From: Hemicentrotus pulcherrimus
Lineage: Eukaryota; Echinodermata; Echinoidea; Camarodonta; Strongylocentrotidae
DNA: 64,000 nt
Assembly: GCA_003118195.1 (NCBI GenBank)
Contig: BEXV01000975.1
Location: 7,911-71,910 of the forward strand
Direction of reading: 5' to 3'
The notes under the pieces are model-generated. The model was not told the DNA's origin, ran no database searches, and was given only the letters and a program-made list of their open reading frames with translations. The translations under genes were made by a program, and so were the position numbers. Shown piece after piece: positions 60,301 to 63,625 of the stretch (the first letter of the stretch is position 1; the number at the start of each line of letters is the position of its first letter).

Positions 60301-62060
60301 TAGCTTAGTTAATCATAACCATCACCAGTTTTTAGGAACTTTATTTGCCTCGAGGTCCTATTCCTCATTCATTTTATACCTTCGCTCCTTAATCGATATG
60401 GAGTGTTTTATTCCCAATATCACACTTTGTTTTTGAGACATAGACATGGCCAGCATCCTGTAGCTTAGCTGTACATGTGGATGAATTTAATTGCTGGCCA
60501 GAGGCTACAAATTACCAGTTGAATATCGATATCAAAATTATGCTTTGCACGAACAAACAATGTCTCAGTCTCAGTCTGAAGATATCTGTGTCATCTCATT
60601 ATTTGAAACCACCCTTCCTTTTTCATCAGTATAGAAGGTTCACCCTTTACTGTCATCACTTTTTTTTGTGTGGCACAGGGTCCTATCCATATCCCATATC
60701 CACAGTAAAATCAATGTAGTTGTTTAAAGATGAAGTTGAGTGCTGGTCATGCGATTGCATTGTGAAAGAAACGGTGTGGAATCGACCAGAAAAGGTTGAT
60801 CATCTAGCATACAAGACTTTGTGTGTATTGCAAGGTTCTGGAATCATCAAAATGATAAGAAATTTGGTAAAGTTACAAACACTGTACACAGAAAGATGTA
60901 TACACAAACATGTGGCGTAAAAAACCTCCCCCCCCCCTCCTAGTTTTACGATGAACATGTGATATATCTAGAATATGAAGGCATTTGAAGAGCCACGCTT
61001 TTCAGGGAACATGTCTTATCTGATGTTCTTCCACACTTGCATGATAAAGTTCACAAATTATTTTGCACCTCTGCCCAGAACTCCACCTTCTCTTTAATCA
61101 TTGATAGCCAAACACACAAAACTGTGTGTTTTTAACATCCAAAATCTGTCTTATCAAACTTTAGATGGGTATATTTACATTCCAGATCATATTCCTCTGG
61201 CACAACTCACGTTTACATGTGATCAGTTCATATCATATCCAACAATTTTGAAGTATTATATTTTCACATTAATACTGTATATACATGTATTTGATTATAT
61301 TTTATTTTTCTTCTCTTTTTGCAGCATACCTATTGCAGGAAGTGTGTGACATCAAGACAGTTTGGTAAGTTCCTCTTGTTTAAGAAATGTAGTGAATGAA
61401 TGAATGTATCAAATATGTGTAAATAATTGCACCTGCAGATATTATCGTGCTTCGGCCCCATATCCCTCCAATAATTTAATTGATAAAGCATATGGCTCTG
61501 ATAATGATATGTCGACTAAGAGTGGCTATTATGTTCTTTCCAATACATAAAACATTATAATACATGCACCTGGTAATGTTTATTTTTGTGGAGGATAATT
61601 TATGTATATAAATATGTATATATAGCATTTGACAGAAATGAGAACTTTGCAATTAAAAACTATGTGAATTAAGAATATACATATTACATTTTTATTGATG
61701 CCGTTAATTGAAGGTATTGCCAGTGTAGATGAGTTTGAAGACATACAAAAAGATGACCTTGATTATAGTTTTGTATGTCTTCATTTGTCTAATGGTGTAG
61801 TCAATTACTTTGTGAAAATCTTTGTTTTTGTTGTTGTTATTTTTATCAACATGACATGTATTTTCTTTGTAAATTACAGAGAAGTGTCCTGTAGATACCA
61901 TGAAGCTGGCTGTGGTCGTGAACAACATCGCTGTGAACGAGCAAGTAGGGGAGTTGTTTATCCATTGCAAATATGGCTGTAAACCAAGTCAGGTCAACCT
62001 GGGTGACTATGAAGTAGATCCAGAGGGGTGCCCATTCACCATCAGGTTTAGTGAAAGAAA
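3195..62060 (+). CDS. TRAF7: TRAF7 orthologue, 5' part of a spliced gene (8 exons seen, 3' end outside window)
   Basis: The join is 3195-3301, 36440-36554, 39900-39978, 52601-52707, 54131-54250, 55216-55311, 61325-61364, 61880-62060. All introns are GT-AG and all phases fit, giving 281 whole codons plus two bases. The identity comes from exons 6-8: a LVFVEQP segment, a RING with ligands C192, C195, C207, H209, C212, C215, C224 and D227 (C3HC3D), then [19 protein letters not shown] and a GCPFTI motif, matching vertebrate TRAF7 as I remember it. In known animals TRAF7 is a cytoplasmic RING E3 ubiquitin ligase that binds MEKK3 and feeds JNK/p38 and NF-kB signalling. Unlike other TRAFs it carries WD40 repeats instead of a TRAF-C domain. 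Those repeats, the coiled coil and most zinc-finger residues are not in this window. The N-terminal linker is Ser/Thr/Pro-rich and poorly conserved, so identity there rests on phase and context. Identity is very likely; the exact N terminus is less certain. Confidence 0.9.
3302..6550. other. Intron 1, proximal part
   Basis: AT-rich intronic sequence starting with the donor GTAAGC. Short TACATGTA-type palindromes recur (3964-3981, 5473-5492, 5897-5914). Reading frames of up to about 104 codons are open on both strands but show no splice-site framing or recognisable motif. I see no gene. Confidence 0.6.
6558..7055. mobile_element. Inverted-repeat element with an internal tRNA-like segment
   Basis: The left end (TATTTGCCGGCGTAAACGCC, from 6560) is an imperfect inverted copy of the right end (the complement of 7046-7020 reads ACCGTATTTGCTGGCGATAACGCC). 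Both ends are followed inward by a GGTGTGG / CCACACC block and then T- or A-rich sequence. This layout suggests a non-autonomous DNA element or two inverted copies of one short repeat. The right half contains the tRNA-like segment annotated separately. Confidence 0.55.
6871..6950 (+). pseudogene. tRNA-Leu/Ser-like sequence (tRNA pseudogene or SINE head)
   Basis: GATGGCCGAGCGGTCTAAGG (from 6880) is a near-perfect class II tRNA box A, as in tRNA-Leu and tRNA-Ser. ATCAAATCCC (from 6937) is box B-like. The acceptor and T stems pair badly and the anticodon arm (GTGACTTTAGTCAC) has a compressed loop, so a functional tRNA is unlikely. It is followed by an A/T-rich tail and sits inside the inverted-repeat element, which favours a tRNA-derived SINE fragment. 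Confidence 0.6.
7056..8654. other. Intron 1, no gene seen
   Basis: Unremarkable AT-rich sequence. A TACATGTACATGTA palindrome lies near 7807 and short ATC/GAT trinucleotide runs near 7625. No frame is framed by splice sites or carries a recognisable domain. Confidence 0.55.
8655..8958. repeat. Purine-rich (GA)n tract of about 300 bp
   Basis: Nearly uninterrupted A/G sequence with GAGAGA runs and GACAGACA interruptions. Near 8875-8925 there are three or four tandem copies of a GGGGACAAGGAGAG unit. Three overlapping frames of 87-134 codons (Ser/Leu-rich on the minus strand) are low-complexity artefacts. Confidence 0.9.
9490..9643 (+). other. Candidate cryptic exon or alternative leader exon
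   Basis: A C-rich island of 154 bases in AT-rich DNA, bounded by a good acceptor (TTGTTTACAG before 9490) and a donor (GGAG|GTAATT at 9644). One frame from ATG 9556 is open to the donor (29 codons); another, from 9494, is open for 50 Pro-rich codons. Neither joins exon 2 in the TRAF7 frame, and the frame that would fit has a TGA. If used in TRAF7 it could only be a non-coding leader feeding the ATG at 36459. I recognise no protein in it. Confidence 0.25.
9824..10013. repeat. Pyrimidine-rich (CT)n tract
   Basis: About 190 bases of C and T built from TCTCTCCC and TTTCTCTC units. The long Ser/Leu-rich and Glu/Arg-rich frames on the two strands are by-products of the repeat. Confidence 0.9.
10014..11600. 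other. Intron 1, no gene seen
   Basis: AT-rich single-copy-looking sequence. The 127-codon plus-strand frame at 10300-10683 has no motif, no flanking splice pair that fits neighbouring exons, and a composition like random AT-rich DNA. Confidence 0.5.
11615..11935 (+). other. Proline-rich open frame interrupted by an assembly gap
   Basis: A plus-strand frame reads [20 protein letters not shown] and then a proline run encoded by poly-C, into the gap at 11728-11789, and continues on the far side in Pro/Ser-rich sequence. The part before the poly-C has balanced, protein-like composition and could be an exon fragment. No splice donor is visible and the gap prevents checking the frame. The frame of the far side is arbitrary because the N count is nominal. 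Confidence 0.2.
11702..11803. repeat. Poly-C homopolymer flanking an assembly gap
   Basis: At least 26 C residues precede, and about 14 C residues follow, a run of 62 N (11728-11789). The gap most likely reflects failure to read through a long C/G homopolymer. Confidence 0.9.
11973..12277. repeat. Tandem duplication, about 145-160 bp unit, two copies
   Basis: Copy 1 (11973-12117) and copy 2 (12118-12277) both run from CTTTGAAATATTG through CACACATCATAACTGAGATC and AAGAAAGCTGCA to GGTCCAGTTATAACT. They differ by scattered substitutions and a short insertion in copy 2, so this is an old local duplication. No coding potential. Confidence 0.9.
12278..18850. other. Intron 1, middle part, no gene seen
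   Basis: About 6.5 kb of AT-rich sequence. The longest frame (minus strand, 14360-14746, 128 codons) overlaps a G-rich/purine patch near 14700-14760 and has no family signature. Homopolymer runs occur at 14899-14911 (G) and 16181-16191 (T). I see no exon with matching splice sites, no RNA gene and no clear mobile element. Confidence 0.5.
18862..18902. repeat. Compound hairpin (possible retroelement 3' end)
   Basis: The outer arms GGAGCCAGC and GCTGGGCTCC enclose an inner palindrome AGGCCATTGGCCT. Stem-loops of this form next to A/T-rich tails are typical of LINE or SINE 3' termini, but the family is not recognised. The 172-codon minus-strand frame across 18808-19326 runs through this structure, is Ile/Leu/Phe-rich, and is not accepted as a gene. 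Confidence 0.4.
19336..19470 (+). mobile_element. tRNA-derived SINE-like element
   Basis: GAGGCGCGGTAGC (19352-19364) is box A-like and GGTTTGAATCCC (19395-19406) is an almost perfect box B. Downstream, GTGCCGTTGGGTAAGGCAG resembles the conserved body of SINEs common in marine animals, as I remember them. Pol III promoter-like boxes plus such a body support a degenerate SINE. Confidence 0.55.
21391..21562. repeat. Local direct duplication, period about 114 bp
   Basis: TCCCCAAACCCTC, TTAAACCTGTCAATG and ACTAATA occur in the same order at 21391-21446 and 21505-21560, with a few differences. The duplicated part is about 57 bp and the spacer is unrelated. A 91-codon frame starting inside it has no recognisable features. 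Confidence 0.8.
21600..27900. other. Intron 1, distal-middle part, no gene seen
   Basis: AT-rich with islands of more balanced composition near 22780-23240, 24430-24900, 25900-26520 and 27460-27660, which could be regulatory. The largest frame, 173 codons on the minus strand (22636-23157), shows no motif. A CCAG tetranucleotide run lies near 26131-26155 and a GAT run near 23773-23785. No supported exon. Confidence 0.45.
27915..28275 (+). mobile_element. Dispersed repeat family A, copy 1
   Basis: The segment from AAGATAAAGTTGAG through GTCATGCAATTGCATTGTGA, GCAAGGTTCTGG and CACTGTACACAGAAAG recurs at 49305-49660 in reverse orientation and, shortened, at 60724-60905. This copy and the reverse one share more than 350 bp with many substitutions. 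No coding frame is conserved between copies, so a non-autonomous element is likely. Family unknown to me. Confidence 0.85.
29285..29538. repeat. Direct duplication abutting an assembly gap
   Basis: A unit of about 95-100 bp, running from ATCTTCAACACTT to GCGAATATTGGCA, is present at 29285-29386 and again at 29446-29538. The second copy runs straight into the N run. Only a few differences separate the copies, so the gap may hold further copies or be an assembly artefact of a tandem array. Confidence 0.85.
29539..29773. other. Assembly gap (235 N)
   Basis: Run of N. Nothing can be said about its content, and its real length is unknown. Confidence 0.99.
29940..30110 (+). mobile_element. Dispersed repeat family B, copy 1
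   Basis: AAAAATCAACTCAA, ACAACTTATTGTA, CATACAAGGC and TTTGCGATCATGTTAT occur in the same order at about 49696-49855. Divergence is substantial. No coding capacity. In the second location it lies directly next to a copy of family A, so both may be parts of one larger element. Confidence 0.7.
30111..36105. other. Intron 1, distal part, no gene seen
   Basis: Mostly AT-rich. A richer island at about 31930-32170 has many CpG dinucleotides and GC-box-like patches and stands out as a possible regulatory element or cryptic first exon. The 124-codon plus-strand frame at 34285-34659 is Ser/Pro/Leu-rich without a motif. A short perfect hairpin (ATCACCAG / CTGGTGAT) lies at 34683-34706. A C homopolymer is at about 35741-35751. 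Confidence 0.45.
36106..36172 (+). mobile_element. Short hairpin element family C, copy 1
   Basis: ATAATAATAGTGGGTTCTTATATA followed by a TGTCTGTCA...TTTGACA core and a GGCG end. Related copies lie at 39599-39667 and 42498-42560 (both reversed) and about 63548-63625. The shared AAT run, TTCTTATATAGCGC block and internal inverted repeat mark a small interspersed family. Confidence 0.65.
36440..36554 (+). CDS. TRAF7: TRAF7 exon 2
   Basis: Encodes the last base of codon 36 to residue 74: PAYTSFK, then [20 protein letters not shown] and a Ser-rich tail ending SSSPKEQ. The acceptor has a good pyrimidine tract (TTCTTTATCTTCCACGCAG) and the donor is CAG|GTCAGT, giving phase 0 at the end. The stretch is acidic, then Ser-rich, as in the poorly ordered N terminus of TRAF7 proteins. 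The ATG at 36459 has A at -3 and G at +4, so it could initiate an alternative form lacking the first 42 residues. The frame is also open further upstream (from 36369), but the strong acceptor argues that this is intron. Confidence 0.8.
37046..37150 (+). mobile_element. tRNA-like / SINE-like fragment
   Basis: GTCAAGTGGTTAACG (37051-37065) is box A-like, and CGGTTCAAATTTCC (from 37133) is box B-like. The spacing of about 70 bases is too long for a simple tRNA, so a decayed SINE or tRNA-derived repeat is more likely than an active gene. Confidence 0.4.
38613..38690 (+). mobile_element. Degenerate MITE related to the TACAGTCAAA family
   Basis: Begins TACAGTCAAACTTGTATACC and includes AGGTGGCCTTTATATACAGGTTT, parallel to the more complete element at 44791-44970. 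The right terminal repeat is not clear, so this copy is truncated or decayed. Confidence 0.6.
39599..39667 (-). mobile_element. Short hairpin element family C, copy 2
   Basis: AGCGCCAGGAGTGTCAAGTT followed by TGACAGACATGAGCGCT forms a stem with AGCGC/GCGCT ends and a TGTCAA/TTGACA inner stem. It is followed by GAACCCACTAT and an ATT-rich tail, the reverse complement of copy 1. Confidence 0.7.
39900..39978 (+). CDS. TRAF7: TRAF7 exon 3
   Basis: Residues 75-100 plus the first base of codon 101: a Ser/Thr/Ala/Pro-rich run starting [12 protein letters not shown] and ending NIPLSG. It enters in phase 0 from exon 2 and leaves in phase 1 with a canonical donor (GAG|GTAAGC). The acceptor follows a long pyrimidine-rich stretch. 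There is no domain; it is part of the predicted disordered linker before the RING. Support is the double splice-site match and the unbroken phase chain. Confidence 0.8.
42498..42560 (-). mobile_element. Short hairpin element family C, copy 3
   Basis: AGAGCGCCAGAATTGTCAAT through TGACAGACATGAGC to GAGCGCTATAAAAA matches the 39599-39667 copy, including the AGCGC/GCGCT ends. Confidence 0.65.
42700..42799. mobile_element. 100-bp MITE with near-perfect terminal inverted repeats
   Basis: The left end TAGGGACTTTTAGATTTGC (42700-42718) and right end GCAAATCTAAAAGTCCCTA (42781-42799) are exact inverted copies over 19 bases. If the outermost TA is a target duplication, the TIR proper is 17 bp. The interior also holds a small palindrome around GACGTCCATTAAGGACGT. 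With no coding capacity, this is a textbook non-autonomous DNA element. TA flanks suggest a Tc1/mariner-type mobilising transposase, but that is inference. Confidence 0.9.
43905..44000 (+). mobile_element. tRNA-derived SINE head
   Basis: GTCAAGTGGATTTGTCGCAG (43918-43937) is box A-like and CGAGTTTGCGTCCCCGG (from 43957) is box B-like, at a tRNA-like spacing, followed by TGAGGCATGGAGG. The stems are imperfect. I read it as a degenerate tRNA-derived SINE rather than a functional tRNA. Confidence 0.5.
44163..44215. repeat. Possible transposon terminus
   Basis: TATACAGTGCGTCCTAGAAA followed by AACGAAAACCGATAATTATCGATG, with a perfect CGATAATTATCG palindrome. The ACAGTGCGTCC start resembles termini of dispersed invertebrate repeats I remember, but the other end is not found here. 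Confidence 0.3.
44791..44970. mobile_element. 180-bp MITE with TACAGTCAAA terminal repeats
   Basis: Starts TACAGTCAAATCTGTC and ends CAGGTTTGACTGTA, with 10-base outer TIRs that include TA at both borders. The interior contains three GTGGTCTTTGTAGACAG-like units (around 44842, 44861 and 44928). A degenerate relative lies at 38613-38690. Short frames crossing it on the minus strand are similar in both copies only because the DNA is shared. Confidence 0.8.
46190..46374 (+). mobile_element. SINE with a 7SL-like head and (CA)n tail
   Basis: The head TAGGCGTTGTGGCGTGCGCC followed by TGTAATCCAGCTA closely resembles the 5' Alu domain of 7SL RNA. GGTTCGAAACTGAG (from 46261) is box B-like. CTTTCGGATGGTGACGTTAA (from 46281) is a body motif I remember from SINEs of marine animals. 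The unit ends in AAAACCCAAA and a short CA run. It is not long enough or conserved enough to be an SRP RNA gene. The order 7SL-like, then tRNA-like, then conserved body suggests a composite SINE, though the similarity is judged by eye. Confidence 0.65.
48472..48833. mobile_element. About 360-bp MITE with GTTTATGCTC terminal repeats
   Basis: The left end AGGGTTTGTTTATGCTCAAC and the complement of the right end (AGGGTATGTTTATGCTCAGT) match over about 20 bases with three differences. Two internal GAGCATAAAC motifs (around 48617 and 48746) repeat the terminal motif. There is no coding frame. Its border duplication is unclear (TTT/TTA). Confidence 0.75.
49305..49660 (-). mobile_element. Dispersed repeat family A, copy 2
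   Basis: Reverse-complement match to 27915-28275, including CTTTCTGTGTACAGTGCTTG, CCAAAACCTTGCAGT and CACAATGCAATCGCATTACC. It is nearly as long as copy 1, so these two define the element best. Confidence 0.85.
49696..49855 (+). mobile_element. Dispersed repeat family B, copy 2
   Basis: Matches 29940-30110 in order and orientation (AAAAATCAACTCAA, ATAACTTATTGTA, ATACAAGGCCATTG, TTTGCGATCATGTTAT). It begins about 35 bases after family A copy 2 ends. Confidence 0.7.
51193..51352. repeat. (CA)n-rich microsatellite cluster
   Basis: Two CA/CAAA-rich stretches (about 51196-51248 and 51299-51345) with CACTCACCCACAC interruptions. Antisense frames rich in Val/Cys are artefacts of this repeat. Confidence 0.85.
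52601..52707 (+). CDS. TRAF7: TRAF7 exon 4
   Basis: Completes codon 101 and encodes to residue 136: [20 protein letters not shown], then a basic/Ser-rich [16 protein letters not shown]. It enters in phase 1 and exits in phase 0 at a perfect GTAAGT donor; the acceptor is TTATCTTACAG. The [13 protein letters not shown] context is a plausible phosphorylation-rich linker, by inference only. It corresponds in position to the Ser-rich region upstream of the RING in vertebrate TRAF7. Confidence 0.85.
52708..54130. other. Intron 4
   Basis: A 1.4 kb intron, GTAAGT donor. It contains a C/T-rich patch around 53365-53485. No gene, RNA or clear element is seen. The acceptor side is unusually weak (ATGGGGAAATAG). 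Confidence 0.75.
54131..54250 (+). CDS. TRAF7: TRAF7 exon 5
   Basis: Forty codons, residues 137-176, phase 0 at both ends: [20 protein letters not shown], then a Pro/Ala-rich stretch ending [10 protein letters not shown]. The donor is GAG|GTAACC. The acceptor AATAG lacks a good pyrimidine tract. AAG at 54145 and CAG at 54148, both in phase, form an AAGCAG tandem acceptor that would shorten the exon by five or six codons. The acidic end leading into LVFVEQP matches the layout just before the RING in vertebrate TRAF7. Because its length is a multiple of three, skipping it would keep the frame. Confidence 0.78.
54251..55215. other. Intron 5
   Basis: A 1.0 kb intron with donor GTAACC. Its 3' third (about 54940-55215) is a very long pyrimidine-rich tract ending CTCTCCTTTGCAG. 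The 159-codon frame at 54901-55380 is this tract read in frame with exon 6, so only its middle part is coding. Confidence 0.85.
55216..55311 (+). CDS. TRAF7: TRAF7 exon 6 (first half of the RING)
   Basis: Residues 177-208, phase 0 at both ends, with CTTTGCAG acceptor and perfect GTAAGT donor. It starts [16 protein letters not shown] and supplies RING ligands C192, C195 and C207 in the pattern CLLC-x11-C (ending DPVITQCG). The DPVI(T/x)xCG turn is diagnostic of TRAF-type RINGs, and the LVFxEQP lead-in is specific to TRAF7 as I know the family. This is one of the exons that fixes the gene's identity. Confidence 0.95.
56797..57102 (-). CDS. Exon-like antisense ORF in TRAF7 intron 6 (possible terminal exon or pseudogene)
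   Basis: On the minus strand a long CT-rich tract ends CTTGCCTTCAG at 57103, an excellent acceptor. It is followed by 101 open codons and a TGA (56797-56799). The peptide starts [20 protein letters not shown] and ends FEVLKRLKS. It is not low-complexity and has a charged, helix-like first third. An internal donor-like site (GAGG|GTAAAT, around 56880) could shorten it. Another frame (56582-56800) stays open just beyond the stop, hinting at a frameshifted remnant. I recognise no family and see no upstream partner exon. It could be the last exon of a nested gene, a pseudogene or chance. The start shown is the acceptor, not an ATG. Confidence 0.35.
   Translation of the reverse strand, partial: AVSSELDVCNKRQEHVAKIVPMLNMESLFLWSVSPAFPQIIRETEYFLSRKTMLAKNRLASMTGTMLHIKVHLRVNLEQEGEKPALFVTRNMFEVLKRLKS
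57110..57640. repeat. Purine-rich (GA)n tract, about 530 bp
   Basis: Long A/G-rich stretch with pure GAGAGA at 57113-57138 and scattered C or T. Its complement provides the pyrimidine tract ahead of the antisense acceptor at 57103. Antisense Ser/Leu/Phe-rich frames inside it are artefacts. Confidence 0.9.
60724..60905 (+). mobile_element. Dispersed repeat family A, copy 3 (truncated)
   Basis: Matches the first half of 27915-28275: GTCATGCGATTGCATTGTGA, GAAACGGTGTGGAAT, GCAAGGTTCTGGAATCATC and CACTGTACACAGAAAGATGT. The match stops near 60905, so this copy lacks the distal half. The 66-codon frame inside it is not conserved in the other copies. Confidence 0.85.
61325..61364 (+). CDS. TRAF7: TRAF7 exon 7 (middle of the RING)
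   Basis: A 40-base micro-exon for residues 209-221 plus one base: [13 protein letters not shown]. It gives RING ligands H209, C212 and C215. Phase 0 in, phase 1 out; acceptor TTTTTGCAG, donor TTTG|GTAAGT. The joined sequence with exon 8 reads RQFEKCPVD, so the loop between C215 and C224 is eight residues, about two longer than my recollection of the vertebrate protein. Confidence 0.95.
61365..61879. other. Intron 7
   Basis: A 515-base intron, GTAAGT to TGTAAATTACAG, AT-rich, with no element seen. The frame at 61695-61982 that crosses its end is a shifted reading of exon 8. Confidence 0.9.
61880..62060 (+). CDS. TRAF7: TRAF7 exon 8 (end of RING and start of TRAF zinc fingers)
   Basis: Completes E222 and encodes to residue 281 plus two bases of the next codon (K282 if the next base is A or G). 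EKCPVD supplies the last RING ligands C224 and D227, making it a C3HC3D RING as in several TRAFs. [20 protein letters not shown] follows, then YGCK and [17 protein letters not shown], the start of the TRAF-type zinc-finger region. Vertebrate TRAF7 is highly similar here from memory. The donor AA|GTAAGT leaves phase 2, so the protein must continue downstream of the window. Confidence 0.96.
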
Positions 62061-62618
62061 GTAAGTACAATTCTTTCCAGTGATGAAACATCTATGAAAC
62101 AAAGAAAACCCAGGCAATAAAGTCACTTGTGTTCTAATTACTTGTTGGAAGTTCAAACATTTGTTCGCATATGTTTGGTTTTGATGTTGGTTTATTGTTG
62201 TTTTTCCCTACATTTTTAGCGCTTTTATTTATTATTTTTATGTGGCTGACATTTATTTGACATTCATTTGTGGATCTTCTCTTGTTTCTTTCTTACCTCT
62301 CCCTCACCTTTATCATCTAACACCTTTCTTTTCTCTCTATCCCCATTTGAAGATTTCATCCATTTAATAATCTTCATTTCATACTCCTCACGTCTTTTCC
62401 CCACCTATAGTACATCCAGATTTTCTTGAGCTCCAGTGATATTCTCTCACTTTTATATCTCCCCGGAGTTTGGGTGATCCATACCACAGGATTTTCACCA
62501 GCCAGTACATTCTGTTTCCCTGCCCTCTCTCTCCAACCTCCTATAACTCCCAGTTGTCACCAAACCCCCCTTTGAACATCTTGTTGAGTCAATAAGTTTT
62601 CCCAACTCCCAGACTTTC

Positions 62619-62674
62619 AGGCCCGAATTCACAAAGGAGGTTTGTCAACAAACCTCCTTTGTGAATTCGGGCCT
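62619..62674. repeat. Near-perfect 56-bp hairpin (27-bp arms)
   Basis: Left arm 62619-62645 (AGGCCCGAATTCACAAAGGA, then GGTTTGT) and right arm 62648-62674 are exact reverse complements around a 2-base centre. It looks like two terminal inverted repeats of a small DNA transposon joined head to head, that is, a minimal MITE or an excision-derived remnant. Confidence 0.95.
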
Positions 62675-63339
62675 CAATGTTTCGCCAGCTAATACCCTCT
62701 TCTCTCTCTCTCTCTCCTCCACATCATACTCCCAGACTACATGTATCACCTCACTCTTCCATCTTTCTCCCAAAGTCTGGAAAAGTCCATATATACTAGA
62801 CTTAGGCCAACAAAGTCACTTTCTCTCCTTCCTATCCCGCACTTTCACCAACCAATAAGCTTANCCCCCCCACCATTTAAAAAGGTTCATGCCACTTTTT
62901 TTTGAGCAACAGGAAATCGCTTCTCACACTCACTGAGAACCTCAGAGTTGGAGACATCTTAAACCCTGATTGATAGGGACTCCGTGCCTAGGAAATTGGT
63001 ATTACCAAATCCTTCTAGATCTATTCTTGATTTTTTTCTGAATTTGTTTTATCCTCTTCCATTGCTCAAATCGTCTCGCGTGGGATTTAGCTCAGATGAA
63101 GTAAATATAGATAGGCTTGCAGACAGAGCTTCACATCAGTGGGGGTGTATTAGAGAAGACAGGGATTAAGATTCATTTTGAGTTTTGAAAAGAGTCAAAT
63201 AAAAGTTTTTTTGGTTGAGAAATGTATGCTAATTAATCTTTCCACATTTAGTCTTGGGCTTTGGATGATTTTCTCTGTTTTTATGTGCAGTAGATATTCA
63301 TCCCATTTCGGATATCGAACCATATATTTCCTAATGTTT

Positions 63340-63460
63340 TTGTCTCTCACTCTCTCTCTCACTCTCTCTCCCTCCCTCTCTCTTTGCCCACCCCTCTCTC
63401 TTTCCATGCTTTGTCTTTTTCCCCCTCTTTATTTTTTTTTTATTTTTTTCTTTTTTAACA
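63340..63460. repeat. (CT)n and T-rich tract
   Basis: CTCTCTCT runs, then T-rich sequence ending in TTTTAACAG. Low-complexity; frames on both strands through it are artefacts. Confidence 0.85.
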
Positions 63461-63547
63461 GATTTATACCTAGTTAAAGTTGTAATGTTGACAAGTACAT
63501 GTAAATCAATGAATTTGGAATCGACACGATTGCCAATGGATATTTCA

Positions 63548-63625
63548 ATATAAAAATAATAATAATAATAATGGTGGCTTCTTATATAGCGCACATGTCC
63601 GTCACATTGTAACGCTCCTGAATTT
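63548..63625 (+). mobile_element. Short hairpin element family C, copy 4
   Basis: An (AAT)n run followed by GGTGGCTTCTTATATAGCGC, ACATGTCCGTCA and AACGCTCCTG. It parallels the copies at 36106, 39599 and 42498 with more divergence. Confidence 0.6.

Larger units (their letters stand above)
55312..61324. other. Intron 6, splitting the RING domain
   Basis: A 6.0 kb intron between the third and fourth zinc ligands, with GTAAGT donor and CTTCTCTTTTTGCAG acceptor. It holds an exon-like minus-strand ORF, a 530-bp purine tract and a truncated family A repeat (listed). The rest (55320-56580, 57650-60720, 60910-61320) is AT-rich without a supported gene. Confidence 0.9.

Noticed and set aside
61695..61982. 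95-codon ORF over exon 8
   Set aside because: A shifted frame of the real TRAF7 exon; its intronic part lacks support.
63461..63476. Possible TRAF7 exon 9 after the acceptor TTTAACAG
   Set aside because: In the required phase it meets a stop codon (TAA) after a few residues, and it has no similarity to the zinc-finger region.
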